A stretch of 64,000 bases of DNA from positions 3,217,758 through 3,281,757 of the forward strand of contig NZ_CTDZ01000009.1 in NCBI RefSeq assembly GCF_001375555.1, in the 5' to 3' direction. Position 1 is the stretch's first letter. Each line of letters opens with the position of its first letter. The notes beneath the pieces are model-generated. The model saw only the letters and a list, made by a program, of their open reading frames with translations. It was not told where the DNA came from and ran no database searches. This document shows positions 52,844 to 62,329 of this stretch, one piece after another. The DNA comes from Numidum massiliense (GTDB lineage Bacteria > Bacillota > Bacilli > Thermoactinomycetales > Novibacillaceae). The translations under genes were made by a program, and so were the position numbers.

Positions 52844-54289
52844 GTGTCTTGGTTCATATACGTGTTGCTGCTAACAATTTTTGTTATATATTTGTTTACG
52901 CTTGTCGTCATTATTTTAGAAAAGCGCAACCCTTCGAAGACGGTGGCGTGGGTCATCGTCGTGACATTTTTACCGGTAATTGGCTTTATTTCCTACTTAA
53001 TGGTCGGACAAAATTTCCGGAAAAGGCGGAAGTTCCGCAGGAAGGAACTAGAAGACTTTGGGGAGTTGGCGCTACTTATCGACCAACAAGCGGTCACGAA
53101 TGAGCCGGAACAAATGCTCGCGACGGATACAAACCGTCGCCGTCTCGTCAATCTCATATATAAAAACTCACAGGCCCCGTTTACGGTTAAAAACCACATT
53201 ACCGTGCTCACGAACGGTGTAGAGACGTTTCACGCCCTCTTGCAGGCGCTCCGCACAGCGACGCACCACATTCACATGCAGTATTACATTTGGCGCGACG
53301 ATGCCCTTGGCCAAGACATCGCGCGCATTCTGAAAGAAAAAGCGCGGGCGGGCGTAGAAGTGCGCGTCATTTACGATGCGGTCGGTAGTTGGAGGCTAAA
53401 AAAGTCGTATATTGCCGATTTACAAGCAGCTGGGGTACAAGTGTACCCGTTTCTTCCCGTGGCGTTGCCGTTAGCGACGAGTAAAGTGAACTACCGCAAT
53501 CATCGTAAAATCGTCGTCGTCGACGGCAAAGTCGCTTTTACCGGTGGGCTCAACATCGGCGACGAGTATTTGGGAAAAGATACGCGGATGGGCTTTTGGC
53601 GCGACACCCACCTCATGTTGCGCGGCGACGCCGTTTACCCGCTGCAGGCGATATTTTTCATGGATTGGGCCTTCGTAAAAGACGATACGCACCATTGGCT
53701 GCACAGTGGCGCGTATTTTCCGGCTCACGCAATCGAGGAGAAGCACTTCGTGCAAATTGCCTCTAGCGGCCCTGACTCCGATTGGGAGGCGATTTTACAG
53801 GCGTACTACACAGCGATCGCCTCTGCCACGCACTCCGTGTACATTACGACACCGTACTTTATTCCCGATGATAGCATTTTGATGGCGATCAAGACTGCTG
53901 CCCTAAGCGGGATCGACGTCAAACTGATCATTCCCGCGCGGCCGGACCACAAAATCGTCTTTTGGGCGACGATGTCGTACGTGGAGGAGCTTCTCGAGGC
54001 CGGGGTAAAAGTGTACCAGTATGAAAAAGGGTTTGTGCACGCCAAAGTGCTCATCGTCGACGGCGTCGTCGCTTCACTCGGTACGGCTAACATGGATTTG
54101 CGTAGCTTTTTTTACAACTTCGAAGTGAACGCGCTCATTTACGACAAAGAAACGGTGACGCGACTGGAAGCAGATTTTTCCGAAGACTTGCGGCACTGTC
54201 GCGAGGTGACGCTCGCCGAAATGTACGGGCGCCCGCTGCGGCGAAAGTTAATCGAGTCGAGCGCCCGCCTGTTTTCACCGCTATTGTAA
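52844..54289 (+). CDS. cls: cardiolipin synthase
   Basis: Condenses two phosphatidylglycerols to cardiolipin. 481 residues: two N-terminal membrane helices (about 2-22 and 32-52, with KRNPSKTVAWVIVV between), then two phospholipase-D HKD motifs, NHRKIVVVDGKVAFTGG (about 219) and HAKVLIVDGVVASLGTAN (about 399). GTG start behind AGGAAAAGG. It ends at a terminator and converges with the purine permease gene. Confidence 0.96.
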   Translation: MSWFIYVLLLTIFVIYLFTLVVIILEKRNPSKTVAWVIVVTFLPVIGFISYLMVGQNFRKRRKFRRKELEDFGELALLIDQQAVTNEPEQMLATDTNRRRLVNLIYKNSQAPFTVKNHITVLTNGVETFHALLQALRTATHHIHMQYYIWRDDALGQDIARILKEKARAGVEVRVIYDAVGSWRLKKSYIADLQAAGVQVYPFLPVALPLATSKVNYRNHRKIVVVDGKVAFTGGLNIGDEYLGKDTRMGFWRDTHLMLRGDAVYPLQAIFFMDWAFVKDDTHHWLHSGAYFPAHAIEEKHFVQIASSGPDSDWEAILQAYYTAIASATHSVYITTPYFIPDDSILMAIKTAALSGIDVKLIIPARPDHKIVFWATMSYVEELLEAGVKVYQYEKGFVHAKVLIVDGVVASLGTANMDLRSFFYNFEVNALIYDKETVTRLEADFSEDLRHCREVTLAEMYGRPLRRKLIESSARLFSPLL

Positions 54290-54304
54290 CGAAACACCGG
54301 TTTA

Positions 54305-54330
54305 CGCAACTTCGTGTTGCGCGTTTTTTT
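54305..54330 (+). terminator. intrinsic terminator after cls
   Basis: CGCAAC/GTTGCG with a 5-base loop, two bases, then seven T. Confidence 0.8.
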
Positions 54331-54360
54331 GCGGCGGCGGAGGGCACCTCGCACTTTCCC

Positions 54361-55665
54361 TCACTCGGGCAAAAAGGCGAGTTGCAAAATGAACAGCACC
54401 ATAAAGACGTACAAGAGCGGGTGAACGTCGCGAAACTTGCCGCGCACAACTTTTAACAGCGGGTACGTAATGAAGCCGAAGGCAATCCCGGTCGCGATAC
54501 TCGACGTGAGCGGCATGCTTAACATGACGAGAAAGGCGGGGAACGCTTCGTCAAATTCAGCCCACTTGATGTTAGCCAATCCGCCCATCATTAAACAGCC
54601 GACGATGATCAGCGTCGGTGCCGTAATCGCCGGTACAGAAGCGATGGCACTAACGAGCGGCGCAAAAAAGAGGGTGGCGAGCAATAAGGCGCTGACGGTG
54701 ACGGCGGTCAACCCGGTTCGCCCGCCGCTGGCGACGCCCGAAGACGACTCGACATACGCGCTCGTCGGGCTTGTCCCCATAACGGCACCGGCTGTGACGC
54801 TGACAGAGTCGGCGAGCAGTGCCGCTTTAATGCGCGGGAATGTGCCGTTTTTCATTAAGCCAGCTTGTTCGGCGACACCGATCATCGTTCCCGTCGTATC
54901 GAACAGCGTCACGAGGAGAAAGGCAAAGACGACGGCGTACAGTCCCTCGCTGAAGACGGACGGAACGGCGAGGACAGCTTTGCCGAACGTCGGCGCTAAG
55001 CTCGGGGGCAGCGAGACGAGCGCACCGCTAATGGACAGCATTCCGCTGAGCCAAGCGATGAATGCCGTACAAGCCATGCCGAGAAAGAGCGCTCCCGGGA
55101 CGCGGAGTGCCATGAAGATGAGCGTCAGCAGCAAACCGAGCAAACTGAGCACAGTGATCGGCTCGTGAAAATGGCCGAGACCGACGAGGTTTGCCTCGTT
55201 AGCGACGATGATGCCGGCCGAACGCATTCCGATAAAGGCGATAAACAGCCCGATGCCGGCGGTAATGCCGAATTTCAAACTGTCGGGAATCGCTTTGATT
55301 AGCGCTTCGCGAAAGGAAGTAAACGTTAACAACAAAAAGGCAATCCCCGCTAGCAAGACGGCGCCCATTGCCGTTTCCCAGCTGACGTCGCCGCGGCCGA
55401 CGACGCTGTAGGCAAAGTAGGCGTTCAGTCCCATGCCGGGGGCAATCGCTATCGGGTAATTGGCGCACAGCCCCATAATGAGTGTACCGAGTGCCGCAGT
55501 CAATACGGTCGCTACGAACACGGCGCCAAAATCCATCCCCGTTTCTTGTAAGATCGCCGGGTTGACGACGACGATGTACGCCATCGTCAGGAAGGTCGTC
55601 AAACCAGCGACCATTTCCGTGCGCACATTCGTATCTCGTTTCTTAAGTTGAAACCAATTGGACAA
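54361..55665 (-). CDS. AzgA-type NCS2 purine permease (PbuG/PbuO-like)
   Basis: 434 residues, about 12-14 membrane segments. EMVAGLTTFLTMAYIVVVNP, IAPGMGLNAYFAYSVVG, FDTTGTMIGVAEQAGLM and GTSPTSAYVESSSGVASGGR are the AzgA-subfamily signatures. Imports hypoxanthine, guanine or adenine. TTG start behind AAAAGGAG. Unlike B. subtilis pbuG, I see no purine riboswitch in its 300-base upstream region. Confidence 0.92.
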   Translation of the reverse strand: MSNWFQLKKRDTNVRTEMVAGLTTFLTMAYIVVVNPAILQETGMDFGAVFVATVLTAALGTLIMGLCANYPIAIAPGMGLNAYFAYSVVGRGDVSWETAMGAVLLAGIAFLLLTFTSFREALIKAIPDSLKFGITAGIGLFIAFIGMRSAGIIVANEANLVGLGHFHEPITVLSLLGLLLTLIFMALRVPGALFLGMACTAFIAWLSGMLSISGALVSLPPSLAPTFGKAVLAVPSVFSEGLYAVVFAFLLVTLFDTTGTMIGVAEQAGLMKNGTFPRIKAALLADSVSVTAGAVMGTSPTSAYVESSSGVASGGRTGLTAVTVSALLLATLFFAPLVSAIASVPAITAPTLIIVGCLMMGGLANIKWAEFDEAFPAFLVMLSMPLTSSIATGIAFGFITYPLLKVVRGKFRDVHPLLYVFMVLFILQLAFLPE

Positions 55666-55713
55666 CGTAACCGCTCCTTTTTTAAAACACGAATGATAAT
55701 ACCTGTACAGTAT

Positions 55714-55743
55714 ATAATATTCGTTTCTAGTCCGTTAGTGCAA
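55714..55743 (-). promoter_or_regulatory. sigma-A promoter of the purine permease gene
   Basis: On the minus strand: TTGCAC, 18 bases, TATTAT, about 50 bases before the start codon. Confidence 0.6.
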
Positions 55744-55899
55744 GCTTTAATTAGCGAAAAAAGCAAGGAGTTATGTTTTTAGTACGATTGCTTGCCCTGC
55801 GAAGTGGTGTGAAAGATGTGACGATGCTAGTGTCGCGTTACATTTTGGACAGCAGTCGTAATAAAATAGCGTGTCAATGGCTAGGGGCTGTACGAGGCT

Positions 55900-55929
55900 T
55901 TGCTATCGTTTAACAGGATGAGGTAAAAT
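55900..55929 (+). promoter_or_regulatory. candidate promoter of ywhD
   Basis: TTGCTA, 18 bases, TAAAAT, about 40 bases before ywhD. Confidence 0.45.
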
Positions 55930-55967
55930 AAACATACACGTGCTTAACCGGATAGGAGGATGAGGAA

Positions 55968-56486
55968 ATGGCGAGAAAAAAAGACTTGGGCGGCGGGTTT
56001 CAAATCATTAGCAAGACCGACTCGACGACACACGGCGGCTACGTAACTGGGACGCTAAACTTAAACGACATATCGGCCGTTCTCATCGACGACGATGAAG
56101 CGACGATCGACCTAGGGGCGATCCACGGAAAAAGTAAAGCAGAGCGGGGTATCAAGTTCATTAAAGACCCAGACTTAATCGAGAGTGAACTACCGAATGC
56201 GAAGACGTATTACATCGTCTGGGTCGCCGTCTCGCGCGGTGAGAACGGCCCGTATTACGCCGGGATTGCCGATTGCACCGTGGCGATTGACCGTGCGACG
56301 CGGCGCGGCTTCAAAAATATGGCCGAACACGTCAACCAAATGGATGCGGCGATAAAACGGAAAACACGGCTTCGCCACCTCGACGATCGGGCGAAAAAAG
56401 CGTTGAAGACGCTTTTGATGACTCACGACGAACAAATGTGGCACAATACGCCTGAGGAGACAAAAGAAGTTTTTGCGGCAATATGA
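55968..56486 (+). CDS. ywhD: YwhD family protein
   Basis: 172 residues, soluble. FQIISKTDSTTHGGYVTGTL, GAIHGKSKAERGIKFI and YYIVWVAVSRGENGPYYAG are diagnostic for YwhD, a Bacillales protein of unknown function. TAGGAGG lies before the ATG. In B. subtilis ywhD, pbpG (ywhE), speE and speB lie together, as here. Confidence 0.9.
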   Translation: MARKKDLGGGFQIISKTDSTTHGGYVTGTLNLNDISAVLIDDDEATIDLGAIHGKSKAERGIKFIKDPDLIESELPNAKTYYIVWVAVSRGENGPYYAGIADCTVAIDRATRRGFKNMAEHVNQMDAAIKRKTRLRHLDDRAKKALKTLLMTHDEQMWHNTPEETKEVFAAI

Positions 56487-56578
56487 AAGGTTTGTGAACA
56501 AAAGGGAAACCGCTTGCCGCACATGAGTAGCTTTCGGTACACTTGAATCGGACATAACCACATATACTAGGACACGCG

Positions 56579-56612
56579 AACGGCGGATGCTTACAGCATG
56601 CGCCGTTTGTGT
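56579..56612 (+). terminator. intrinsic terminator after ywhD
   Basis: AACGGCG/CGCCGTT outer stem with inner ATGC/GCAT, loop TTACA, followed by TTGTGTATTT. Confidence 0.65.
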
Positions 56613-56645
56613 ATTTATAAGCGGTGCACTAGCTGGACACAATAG

Positions 56646-56670
56646 GTGTGCGCGCGTGACGCGCGCACAC
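56646..56670. promoter_or_regulatory. 25-bp GC-rich palindrome before the 77-residue gene
   Basis: Perfect 12-bp arms (GTGTGCGCGCGT and ACGCGCGCACAC) around a single central G, 19 bases before the next start codon. Could be an operator or a hairpin that hides the ribosome site. No T run. Confidence 0.6.
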
Positions 56671-56689
56671 TATATTCGCTGTGGAGTGA

Positions 56690-56923
56690 ATGACATTGAC
56701 GCAAACACCGCAAGAACATTTCGCCCGGCACGGCGGCGTCCATTTTCAAAACAACCGCCCGCCTGCAGAAATTAACGCGTTTGTACGGAGCTTGCCGCCG
56801 GAGAAACGGGATAGTTTTTACGAAGTTCTGGCGGAATTGAGCGCAGCAGGACTCATTACGCTGTACAACGATCATCTATGGGCTGACGGCGAAGGCGAGC
56901 TCGGCGGCAGCGACGACTGTTAG
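56690..56923 (+). CDS. small hypothetical protein, 77 residues
   Basis: Soluble, mixed helical: HFARHGGVHFQNNRPPAEIN, then a helix FVRSLPPEKRDSFYEVLAEL and SAAGLITLYNDHLWADGE. TGGAG lies about 5 bases before the ATG. Not recognised. Set between ywhD and pbpG, with a striking palindrome in its leader. Confidence 0.65.
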   Translation: MTLTQTPQEHFARHGGVHFQNNRPPAEINAFVRSLPPEKRDSFYEVLAELSAAGLITLYNDHLWADGEGELGGSDDC

Positions 56924-57039
56924 TGTGATGGAGCGCGTGACCGTTCAACTGCGACGTGCCAGCTTATCGTACCTTTTGTCACAGGAGGTGTGGCGCCCGA
57001 TCGGGTCGGTTGCGTTTGTAAGTGAATGAGCCTGACGGG

Positions 57040-59142
57040 TCATTCGCTTTGTAACCAGTCTTTCAGACGGTCAAACCAGCGGCGCCGCTTCTTTTTGTTC
57101 GTGTCGTCGTTGGGCGCATCCGGGCGTAGCGGTTTGCTTTTCTTGCCTGCGGCGTGTACGGTACACATACCGCTCGGCTCGCTGCCACTCTTGAAGTACT
57201 CTAAATAATACGTCGGGCAGTGCTCTGTGGCAAGTTTACCTGATTCCGCATCGATGTAAGCTGCAGTTACACCGCGCGGCACCGGGAATGTGCGCCCGGG
57301 TCGATCGCCGGCGGCCCGCTGCATAAATGTGCCCCAGATCCACTTCGACAGCCGCTCTTCGTCGCTAGACAACTCGTTATTTTCGTCGTAACCGACCCAC
57401 ACGGTGGCGACGAGTTCCGGGGTGAAGCCGACGAGCCAGCTGTCCCAATCGGTGGAGCCGGTTTTTCCGGCGACGGGGAAATTGACCATTTGCCGCACGA
57501 TGTGCGCGGTACCCGCCTCGTCAGTAAAGACGCCTTGCATCATATGGGTGAGCACGAACGACGAGGCAGCTGAGGCGACCCGTTCGCGTGCGGCGAGCGG
57601 GTCTTCCTCGACTAAGACGTTACCTGCACTGTCTTCAATCCGCTTAATCGCGACAAGCGGGATGTGTTCGCCGTATCTGGCGAGTGTCGTATACGCTTCG
57701 CTCATCGCCAGCGGCGTGACTGGGGTCGCGCCGAGTGCGAGCGAAGGGTAAGGCTCGAGTTTGTCACCGATGCCGAGTTTTGTCGCCGTTTCCGCAAGGG
57801 GCGTAAGGCCTAAGCGGAAGTGTGTTTTGACGGCGTAAATGTTATCAGAGGTAGCGAGTGCTTCGCGCATCGTTATTTTTTTGTTCGGATAGACGTCGTT
57901 GTAGTTGTGCGGCTTGTACGTCTGGCCGTCGTATTTGAATGTCGTCGGTTCACTTTTTATTTTAGTCGTTGGTGTCATACCTTGTTCCAACGCTGCTAAA
58001 TACAGAAAAGGTTTAAACGACGACCCCGGTTGCCGCGCCGCCGTGACGCGGTTGTATTGCGACTGCTCGTAATCGGTCCCGCCGACCATGGCGCGAATGT
58101 ACCCGGTACGCGGGTCGACGGCGACGACCGCCGCTTGAATGTCGGCTTTTTTTGCGATGTGCTTTTGCACCGCTTGCTCTGCCGCCGTTTGTTGCTTCAT
58201 GTCGAGTGTCGTATAAATGCGTAGGCCTCCGGCGTCAACTTGCTCGGGCGGCAAGTTGTAGCGGTTAATGGCTAGCTGGCGCACGTAGTCGCGAAAGTAC
58301 GGTGCCCTCACTTTGACGGCGCGCGGCGGTTTGTACGCGAGCGGCTCCCGTTTGGCGGCGGCGACTTCCTCGGCCGTCAAATAGCCGACGTCACGCATCG
58401 CCTCTAATACAACGAGTTGGCGCTTTTTTGCATTGTCCGGGTGTAAATACGGAGAATAGACGCCTGCCCCTTTTGGAATGCCGGCGAGTAGCGCGCACTC
58501 GGCGACGCTTAGCTTGCGCAGCGGCTTATCGAAATACATATTTGCCGCTTCGGCGACACCGTACGCTTGCTCACCGAAGTATATTTCATTCAGATACATT
58601 TCCAATATTTTATCTTTGTCAAAATGAATTTCGAGTTGTAGCGCATATTTCATTTCCTTCAGTTTGCGTGTCCACGTGCGATCTTGCCCTAAGTAAAGGT
58701 TGCGCGCCAGTTGCTGCGTGATCGTACTCGCCCCTTCGACGATCGCTCGCTGTTTAAGATCCGTCCACAAGGCGCGGGCGATGCCGCGCGGCGAAATGCC
58801 GAAGTGGCTATAAAAGTGGCGGTCCTCGATAGCTAACACGGCGTTGATGAGGGCGGAAGGCATTTGCTCCAGCGGTACGTAGTCCCGTTTTTCCCCGCGG
58901 TGGAGCTCGCCGATGATGGCGCCGTCGTCGCTGTATATTTTTGTTGTCAACGGTTGTTTCGGTTCAGGTAACGGCTGGGATTTCAAGATGACATACCCTA
59001 AAAAAAGCGCAGCACAGCTGCCGAGGACGAAGAGGCCACACCAGCGTAAAAAACGTTTGCCAGCACGAAAAAACTTCGTGTCGCTGAGCGGCGTCCAGTC
59101 TGCACGCGGGCGAGGATTCGTTTTTTGCATCTCGTCTCCCAT
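57040..59142 (-). CDS. pbpG: class A penicillin-binding protein (PBP1A/PbpG type)
   Basis: Bifunctional peptidoglycan synthase, 700 residues. Membrane helix about 31-52; GT51 glycosyltransferase with catalytic Glu106 in LAIEDRHFYSHFG and EGASTITQQLARNLYLG; transpeptidase with nucleophile in RQPGSSFKPF, TSDN and KTGSTDWD. The C-terminus is a Lys/Arg-rich tail (KKKRRRWFDRLKDWLQSE). In B. subtilis PbpG (YwhE) is forespore-made and acts in spore cortex assembly; the gene context (ywhD, speE, speB) is the same. ATG 59142 with AAAGGA ahead. Confidence 0.94.
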   Translation of the reverse strand: MGDEMQKTNPRPRADWTPLSDTKFFRAGKRFLRWCGLFVLGSCAALFLGYVILKSQPLPEPKQPLTTKIYSDDGAIIGELHRGEKRDYVPLEQMPSALINAVLAIEDRHFYSHFGISPRGIARALWTDLKQRAIVEGASTITQQLARNLYLGQDRTWTRKLKEMKYALQLEIHFDKDKILEMYLNEIYFGEQAYGVAEAANMYFDKPLRKLSVAECALLAGIPKGAGVYSPYLHPDNAKKRQLVVLEAMRDVGYLTAEEVAAAKREPLAYKPPRAVKVRAPYFRDYVRQLAINRYNLPPEQVDAGGLRIYTTLDMKQQTAAEQAVQKHIAKKADIQAAVVAVDPRTGYIRAMVGGTDYEQSQYNRVTAARQPGSSFKPFLYLAALEQGMTPTTKIKSEPTTFKYDGQTYKPHNYNDVYPNKKITMREALATSDNIYAVKTHFRLGLTPLAETATKLGIGDKLEPYPSLALGATPVTPLAMSEAYTTLARYGEHIPLVAIKRIEDSAGNVLVEEDPLAARERVASAASSFVLTHMMQGVFTDEAGTAHIVRQMVNFPVAGKTGSTDWDSWLVGFTPELVATVWVGYDENNELSSDEERLSKWIWGTFMQRAAGDRPGRTFPVPRGVTAAYIDAESGKLATEHCPTYYLEYFKSGSEPSGMCTVHAAGKKSKPLRPDAPNDDTNKKKRRRWFDRLKDWLQSE

Positions 59143-59268
59143 ACGGATCGTTCCTTTCTCAAAAATGTAAGCGATTTGATGCGTGCGAAAATGTACGGTG
59201 CGGTTATGCGACTTTTTTTACCAGTATTGCTGCTAACGTCTGTTTGTATACGCGTGCGGCGCCTGAAA

Positions 59269-59306
59269 ACGCCCGCCACTTTTTTCGGGTTTCCGGGCGT
59301 GTTTTT
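59269..59306 (+). other. terminator-like hairpin directly before the speE promoter area
   Basis: ACGCCCG/CGGGCGT pair across an 18-base loop and are followed by GTTTTT. A TATAAT follows at 59309-59314. No plus-strand gene lies upstream, so it either attenuates a distal speE promoter or insulates it. Confidence 0.5.
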
Positions 59307-59354
59307 GATATAATGAGCAAAGATTCGATTTAGGACATAAGCGAGGGAACGTCA

Positions 59355-60194
59355 ATGGAACTTTGGTATACGGAAAAACAGACGCCGCAGCTCGGCATTA
59401 CGATGAAAGTGGCGCAGACACTGCACACGGAAAAAAGTGCGTACCAACAGATCGACATCTTAGAAACGGAGCAGTTCGGGCGCATGCTCGTGTTAGACGG
59501 CATGGTCATGACGACGGAAGTAGACGAATTTGTGTACCACGAAATGATCGCTCACGTCGCTCTACATACGCACCCGCATCCGGAAAACGTGCTCGTCGTC
59601 GGCGGTGGGGACGGCGGTGTCATCCGCGAAGTGATTAAGCACCCGGGCGTGAAGCGGGCGACGCTCGCGGAGATCGACCGCCGCGTCGTCGAGTTGTCTC
59701 GGCAATATTTACCTCAAATCTCCAGCGGGCTAAGCGACGAGCGGGTGACGGTTCAGTTTGTGGACGGGGTACGCCATATTGAGGAATATGCAAATGCATA
59801 CGATGTCATTATTATCGATTCGACGGAACCGGTCGGGGCGGCCGTCGGGCTGTTTCAAAAACCGTTTTACGAAGGGGTGTTTCGCGCGTTAAAAGCGGAT
59901 GGCATCATGGCCGCGCAAACGGAGTCGCCGTGGTTTAACCGCGACTTAATTAGGGGTGTGTACCGTCGTGTCAGCGAAGTATTTCCATTGGCGCGCCTGT
60001 ACGCGGCCAATGTGCCGACGTACCCGAGCGGTCTGTGGACGTTTACGATCGGTTCAAAAACGTACGATCCGCTCGCGGTCGACCCGGAGAGCTTGCCGCT
60101 GCTCGACACGAAATACTACACGCCAGCTTTGCACCGCGCTTGCTTCCAGTTGCCGGAATTCGTCGCTGCGCTGACGCGCGAAGGTGACGCCTAA
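59355..60194 (+). CDS. speE: polyamine aminopropyltransferase (spermidine synthase)
   Basis: Transfers aminopropyl from decarboxylated SAM to putrescine. 279 residues: [52 protein letters not shown] (cosubstrate site, about 80-92) and [16 protein letters not shown] with the catalytic Asp. GCGAGGGAACG precedes the ATG. It abuts speB, whose product makes putrescine from agmatine. Confidence 0.97.
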   Translation: MELWYTEKQTPQLGITMKVAQTLHTEKSAYQQIDILETEQFGRMLVLDGMVMTTEVDEFVYHEMIAHVALHTHPHPENVLVVGGGDGGVIREVIKHPGVKRATLAEIDRRVVELSRQYLPQISSGLSDERVTVQFVDGVRHIEEYANAYDVIIIDSTEPVGAAVGLFQKPFYEGVFRALKADGIMAAQTESPWFNRDLIRGVYRRVSEVFPLARLYAANVPTYPSGLWTFTIGSKTYDPLAVDPESLPLLDTKYYTPALHRACFQLPEFVAALTREGDA

Positions 60195-61081
60195 TGCGGT
60201 TTTGCGAAGCGTATTCGGGGAAGGTGTTTATCGGCAGCTGTGCCGAGTTCACCTCTGCCCGCGCCGTGCTCTACGGGATGCCGATGGATTGGACGGTTAG
60301 TTTTCGTCCTGGCAGTCGTTTCGGACCGGCAAAAATTCGCGAGGTGTCCATCGGGTTAGAGGAATACAGTCCGTACTTGAAAAAAGATTTGACCGATCTT
60401 TGTTACTTTGATGCCGGGGACATTCCATTGCCGTTCGGCAACGCTGCCGGTAGTGTCGCGGCGATTCGCCGCTTTGTCGCTAAGCTCTTGGGCGAAGGGA
60501 AGTGGCCCCTCGGATTAGGCGGAGAACACCTCGTCACGTGGCCGGTCGTACAAGCGATGGTCGTTCACTACCCACAGTTGAAACTGATCCATATCGACGC
60601 CCACGCCGACTTGCGTACCGCGTACGAAGGAGAAGCGTTGTCCCATGCGACGCCAGTGCGTAAAATAGCGGAACTGATCGGGCCACAAAACGTGTACCAG
60701 TTCGGGATTCGTTCCGGCGACAAAAGTGAATTCGCTTATGCGGCACAGGCTAATGTAAATATGTATCCGTTTGACGTGTTAGCGCCGCTAAAACGCGTCT
60801 TACCGCAACTGGCCGGGTGCGACGTTTACGTGACGGTCGACATAGACGTGTTAGACCCGTCGTGTGCCCCGGGGACGGGGACAGCGGAAGCGGGGGGCAT
60901 TACGTCGCGCGAACTGCTGGCCGCTATTCACGCCATCGCTGCCTCCGACGTACGCGTCGTCGGTGCCGACCTCGTCGAAGTCGCCCCCGTGTACGACCCG
61001 TCTGAGCAAACGCAAATTACCGCGGCGAAGCTCGTGCGCGAAATGTTGTTAGGGTTAGCGCCGTGCCAGGAATTGAAATAA
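60194..61081 (+). CDS. speB: agmatinase
   Basis: Ureohydrolase that converts agmatine to putrescine and urea, 295 residues. Binuclear Mn ligands: GGEHLVTW (about 110), IDAHADLR (about 134-138) and VDIDVLDPSCAPGTG (about 215-219). GPAKIREVSIGLEEYSP is the usual N-terminal block. ATG follows AAGGTGA inside the end of speE, giving a one-base overlap and coupled synthesis. Confidence 0.96.
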   Translation: MRFCEAYSGKVFIGSCAEFTSARAVLYGMPMDWTVSFRPGSRFGPAKIREVSIGLEEYSPYLKKDLTDLCYFDAGDIPLPFGNAAGSVAAIRRFVAKLLGEGKWPLGLGGEHLVTWPVVQAMVVHYPQLKLIHIDAHADLRTAYEGEALSHATPVRKIAELIGPQNVYQFGIRSGDKSEFAYAAQANVNMYPFDVLAPLKRVLPQLAGCDVYVTVDIDVLDPSCAPGTGTAEAGGITSRELLAAIHAIAASDVRVVGADLVEVAPVYDPSEQTQITAAKLVREMLLGLAPCQELK

Positions 61082-61100
61082 CTGTACCGATACAGATTCA

Positions 61101-61125
61101 CCGCCCCGTAAGGGGGCGGTTTTTT
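61101..61125 (+). terminator. intrinsic terminator after speB
   Basis: CCGCCCC/GGGGCGG with a 5-base loop, followed by six T. Confidence 0.92.
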
Positions 61126-61186
61126 CTTGCATCTTTAGTATTAAAGTGATATCATATTAATAACAAAACGATAAAGGGGCGTACTT

Positions 61187-62071
61187 ATGAGCAAGACAGT
61201 AGAAACGCGTGCGTGGCGGATGAACGGTTTTCACATGATCGGTGTTGTGTTACTGCTTTTAGCAGCTGGGATCTATTTGTTTGTGGACGGTATCGTACTG
61301 GCCCCGGAACCGGTCGTAGCGGCAGGCGTGACGGGAGGTGTGCTCGTCGCAGCAGCCCTCTTTTTGGCGCTCGGTTTTACGATGGTGCAGCCGAACGAAT
61401 CGCGGGTACTCATTTTTTTCGGGAACTATAGCGGAACGGTTCGCGATGCAGGTTTTTACTGGGTGAACCCGTTAGCGATTAAAACGCGAGTCTCTCTTCG
61501 GGTGCGCAATTTTAACAGTGGGACGTTAAAAGTGAACGATGCACACGGCAACCCGATCGAGATCGGCTCGGTCGTCGTCTGGCGCGTCGTCGACACAGCG
61601 CGGGCGACGTTCGACGTGGACGATTACGAGGAATTTGTCGCCATTCAATCGGAGACGGCGATCCGCGCCTTGGCGAGCAGTTACCCGTACGACAGCCCCG
61701 ACGATTCTGTCCCGTCACTGCGCGGCATTCCCGAAGAAATCGCAGAATCGATGAAGCGGCAAGTGCAAGAGCGGTTACAAGCGGTCGGGGTCGAAGTGCT
61801 CGAAGCGCGTCTCAACCACCTGTCTTATGCGAAGGAGATTGCGCAAGTAATGTTGCGCCGCCAGCAAGCTGACGCCGTCATCGCTGCCCGGGAAAAAATT
61901 GTTGAAGGTGCGGTCGGCATGGTCGAAATGGCCTTGCAGCGGTTCGAGGACCAGCAGCTAATCAAAATGGATGACGAGCGCAAAGCAGCAATGATTAATA
62001 ACTTAATGGTATCGCTCGTCGCGGACGGGGATGCCCAGCCGGTGATCAACACTGGTTCGTTATACACATGA
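61187..62071 (+). CDS. SPFH/band-7 domain membrane protein
   Basis: 294 residues. Two membrane helices (about 14-34 and 42-65), then an SPFH domain beginning [20 protein letters not shown] with [19 protein letters not shown], followed by a helical flotillin-like segment ([20 protein letters not shown]). Such proteins scaffold membrane microdomains or proteases. GGGGCG lies before the ATG. It overlaps the next gene by 4 bases, so the two products probably work together. Confidence 0.9.
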   Translation: MSKTVETRAWRMNGFHMIGVVLLLLAAGIYLFVDGIVLAPEPVVAAGVTGGVLVAAALFLALGFTMVQPNESRVLIFFGNYSGTVRDAGFYWVNPLAIKTRVSLRVRNFNSGTLKVNDAHGNPIEIGSVVVWRVVDTARATFDVDDYEEFVAIQSETAIRALASSYPYDSPDDSVPSLRGIPEEIAESMKRQVQERLQAVGVEVLEARLNHLSYAKEIAQVMLRRQQADAVIAAREKIVEGAVGMVEMALQRFEDQQLIKMDDERKAAMINNLMVSLVADGDAQPVINTGSLYT

Positions 62072-62256
62072 GTAGCAAAAAGCGCTTTCTACTGCGCATC
62101 GACCCCGAGCTGTACAACGCGTTAGAGAAGTGGGCTGCCGACGAGTTTCGCAGTGTGAACGCGCAAATCGAGTACTTGCTAAAAATGAATGCCCGCAAAG
62201 CGGGAAGATATAAAACGGACACACATAAGGGGGAAACGTCGGGTGAAGACGCCTGA
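62068..62256 (+). CDS. Arc-type ribbon-helix-helix protein
   Basis: 62 residues. [20 protein letters not shown] and [18 protein letters not shown] are the strand and two helices of the Arc/MetJ fold (the Arc-like [10 protein letters not shown] turn). It is coupled to the SPFH gene rather than to a toxin, a pairing seen in other Bacillales. Its DNA target is unknown; autoregulation is possible. Confidence 0.85.
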   Translation: MSSKKRFLLRIDPELYNALEKWAADEFRSVNAQIEYLLKMNARKAGRYKTDTHKGETSGEDA

Positions 62257-62329
62257 CGTTTCCTTCTTGGCATGACGGCGACACAAGTGATAAGATAACG
62301 GAGAATTGGCGAGACAGGAGGCAGGTGCG

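Noticed and set aside
54437-55168. 243-codon open frame antisense to the purine permease
   Set aside because: Same reason: the opposite strand encodes a complete AzgA-type protein.
55666-55967. purine riboswitch ahead of the purine permease
   Set aside because: None of the conserved loop sequences of the purine aptamer is present on the minus strand.
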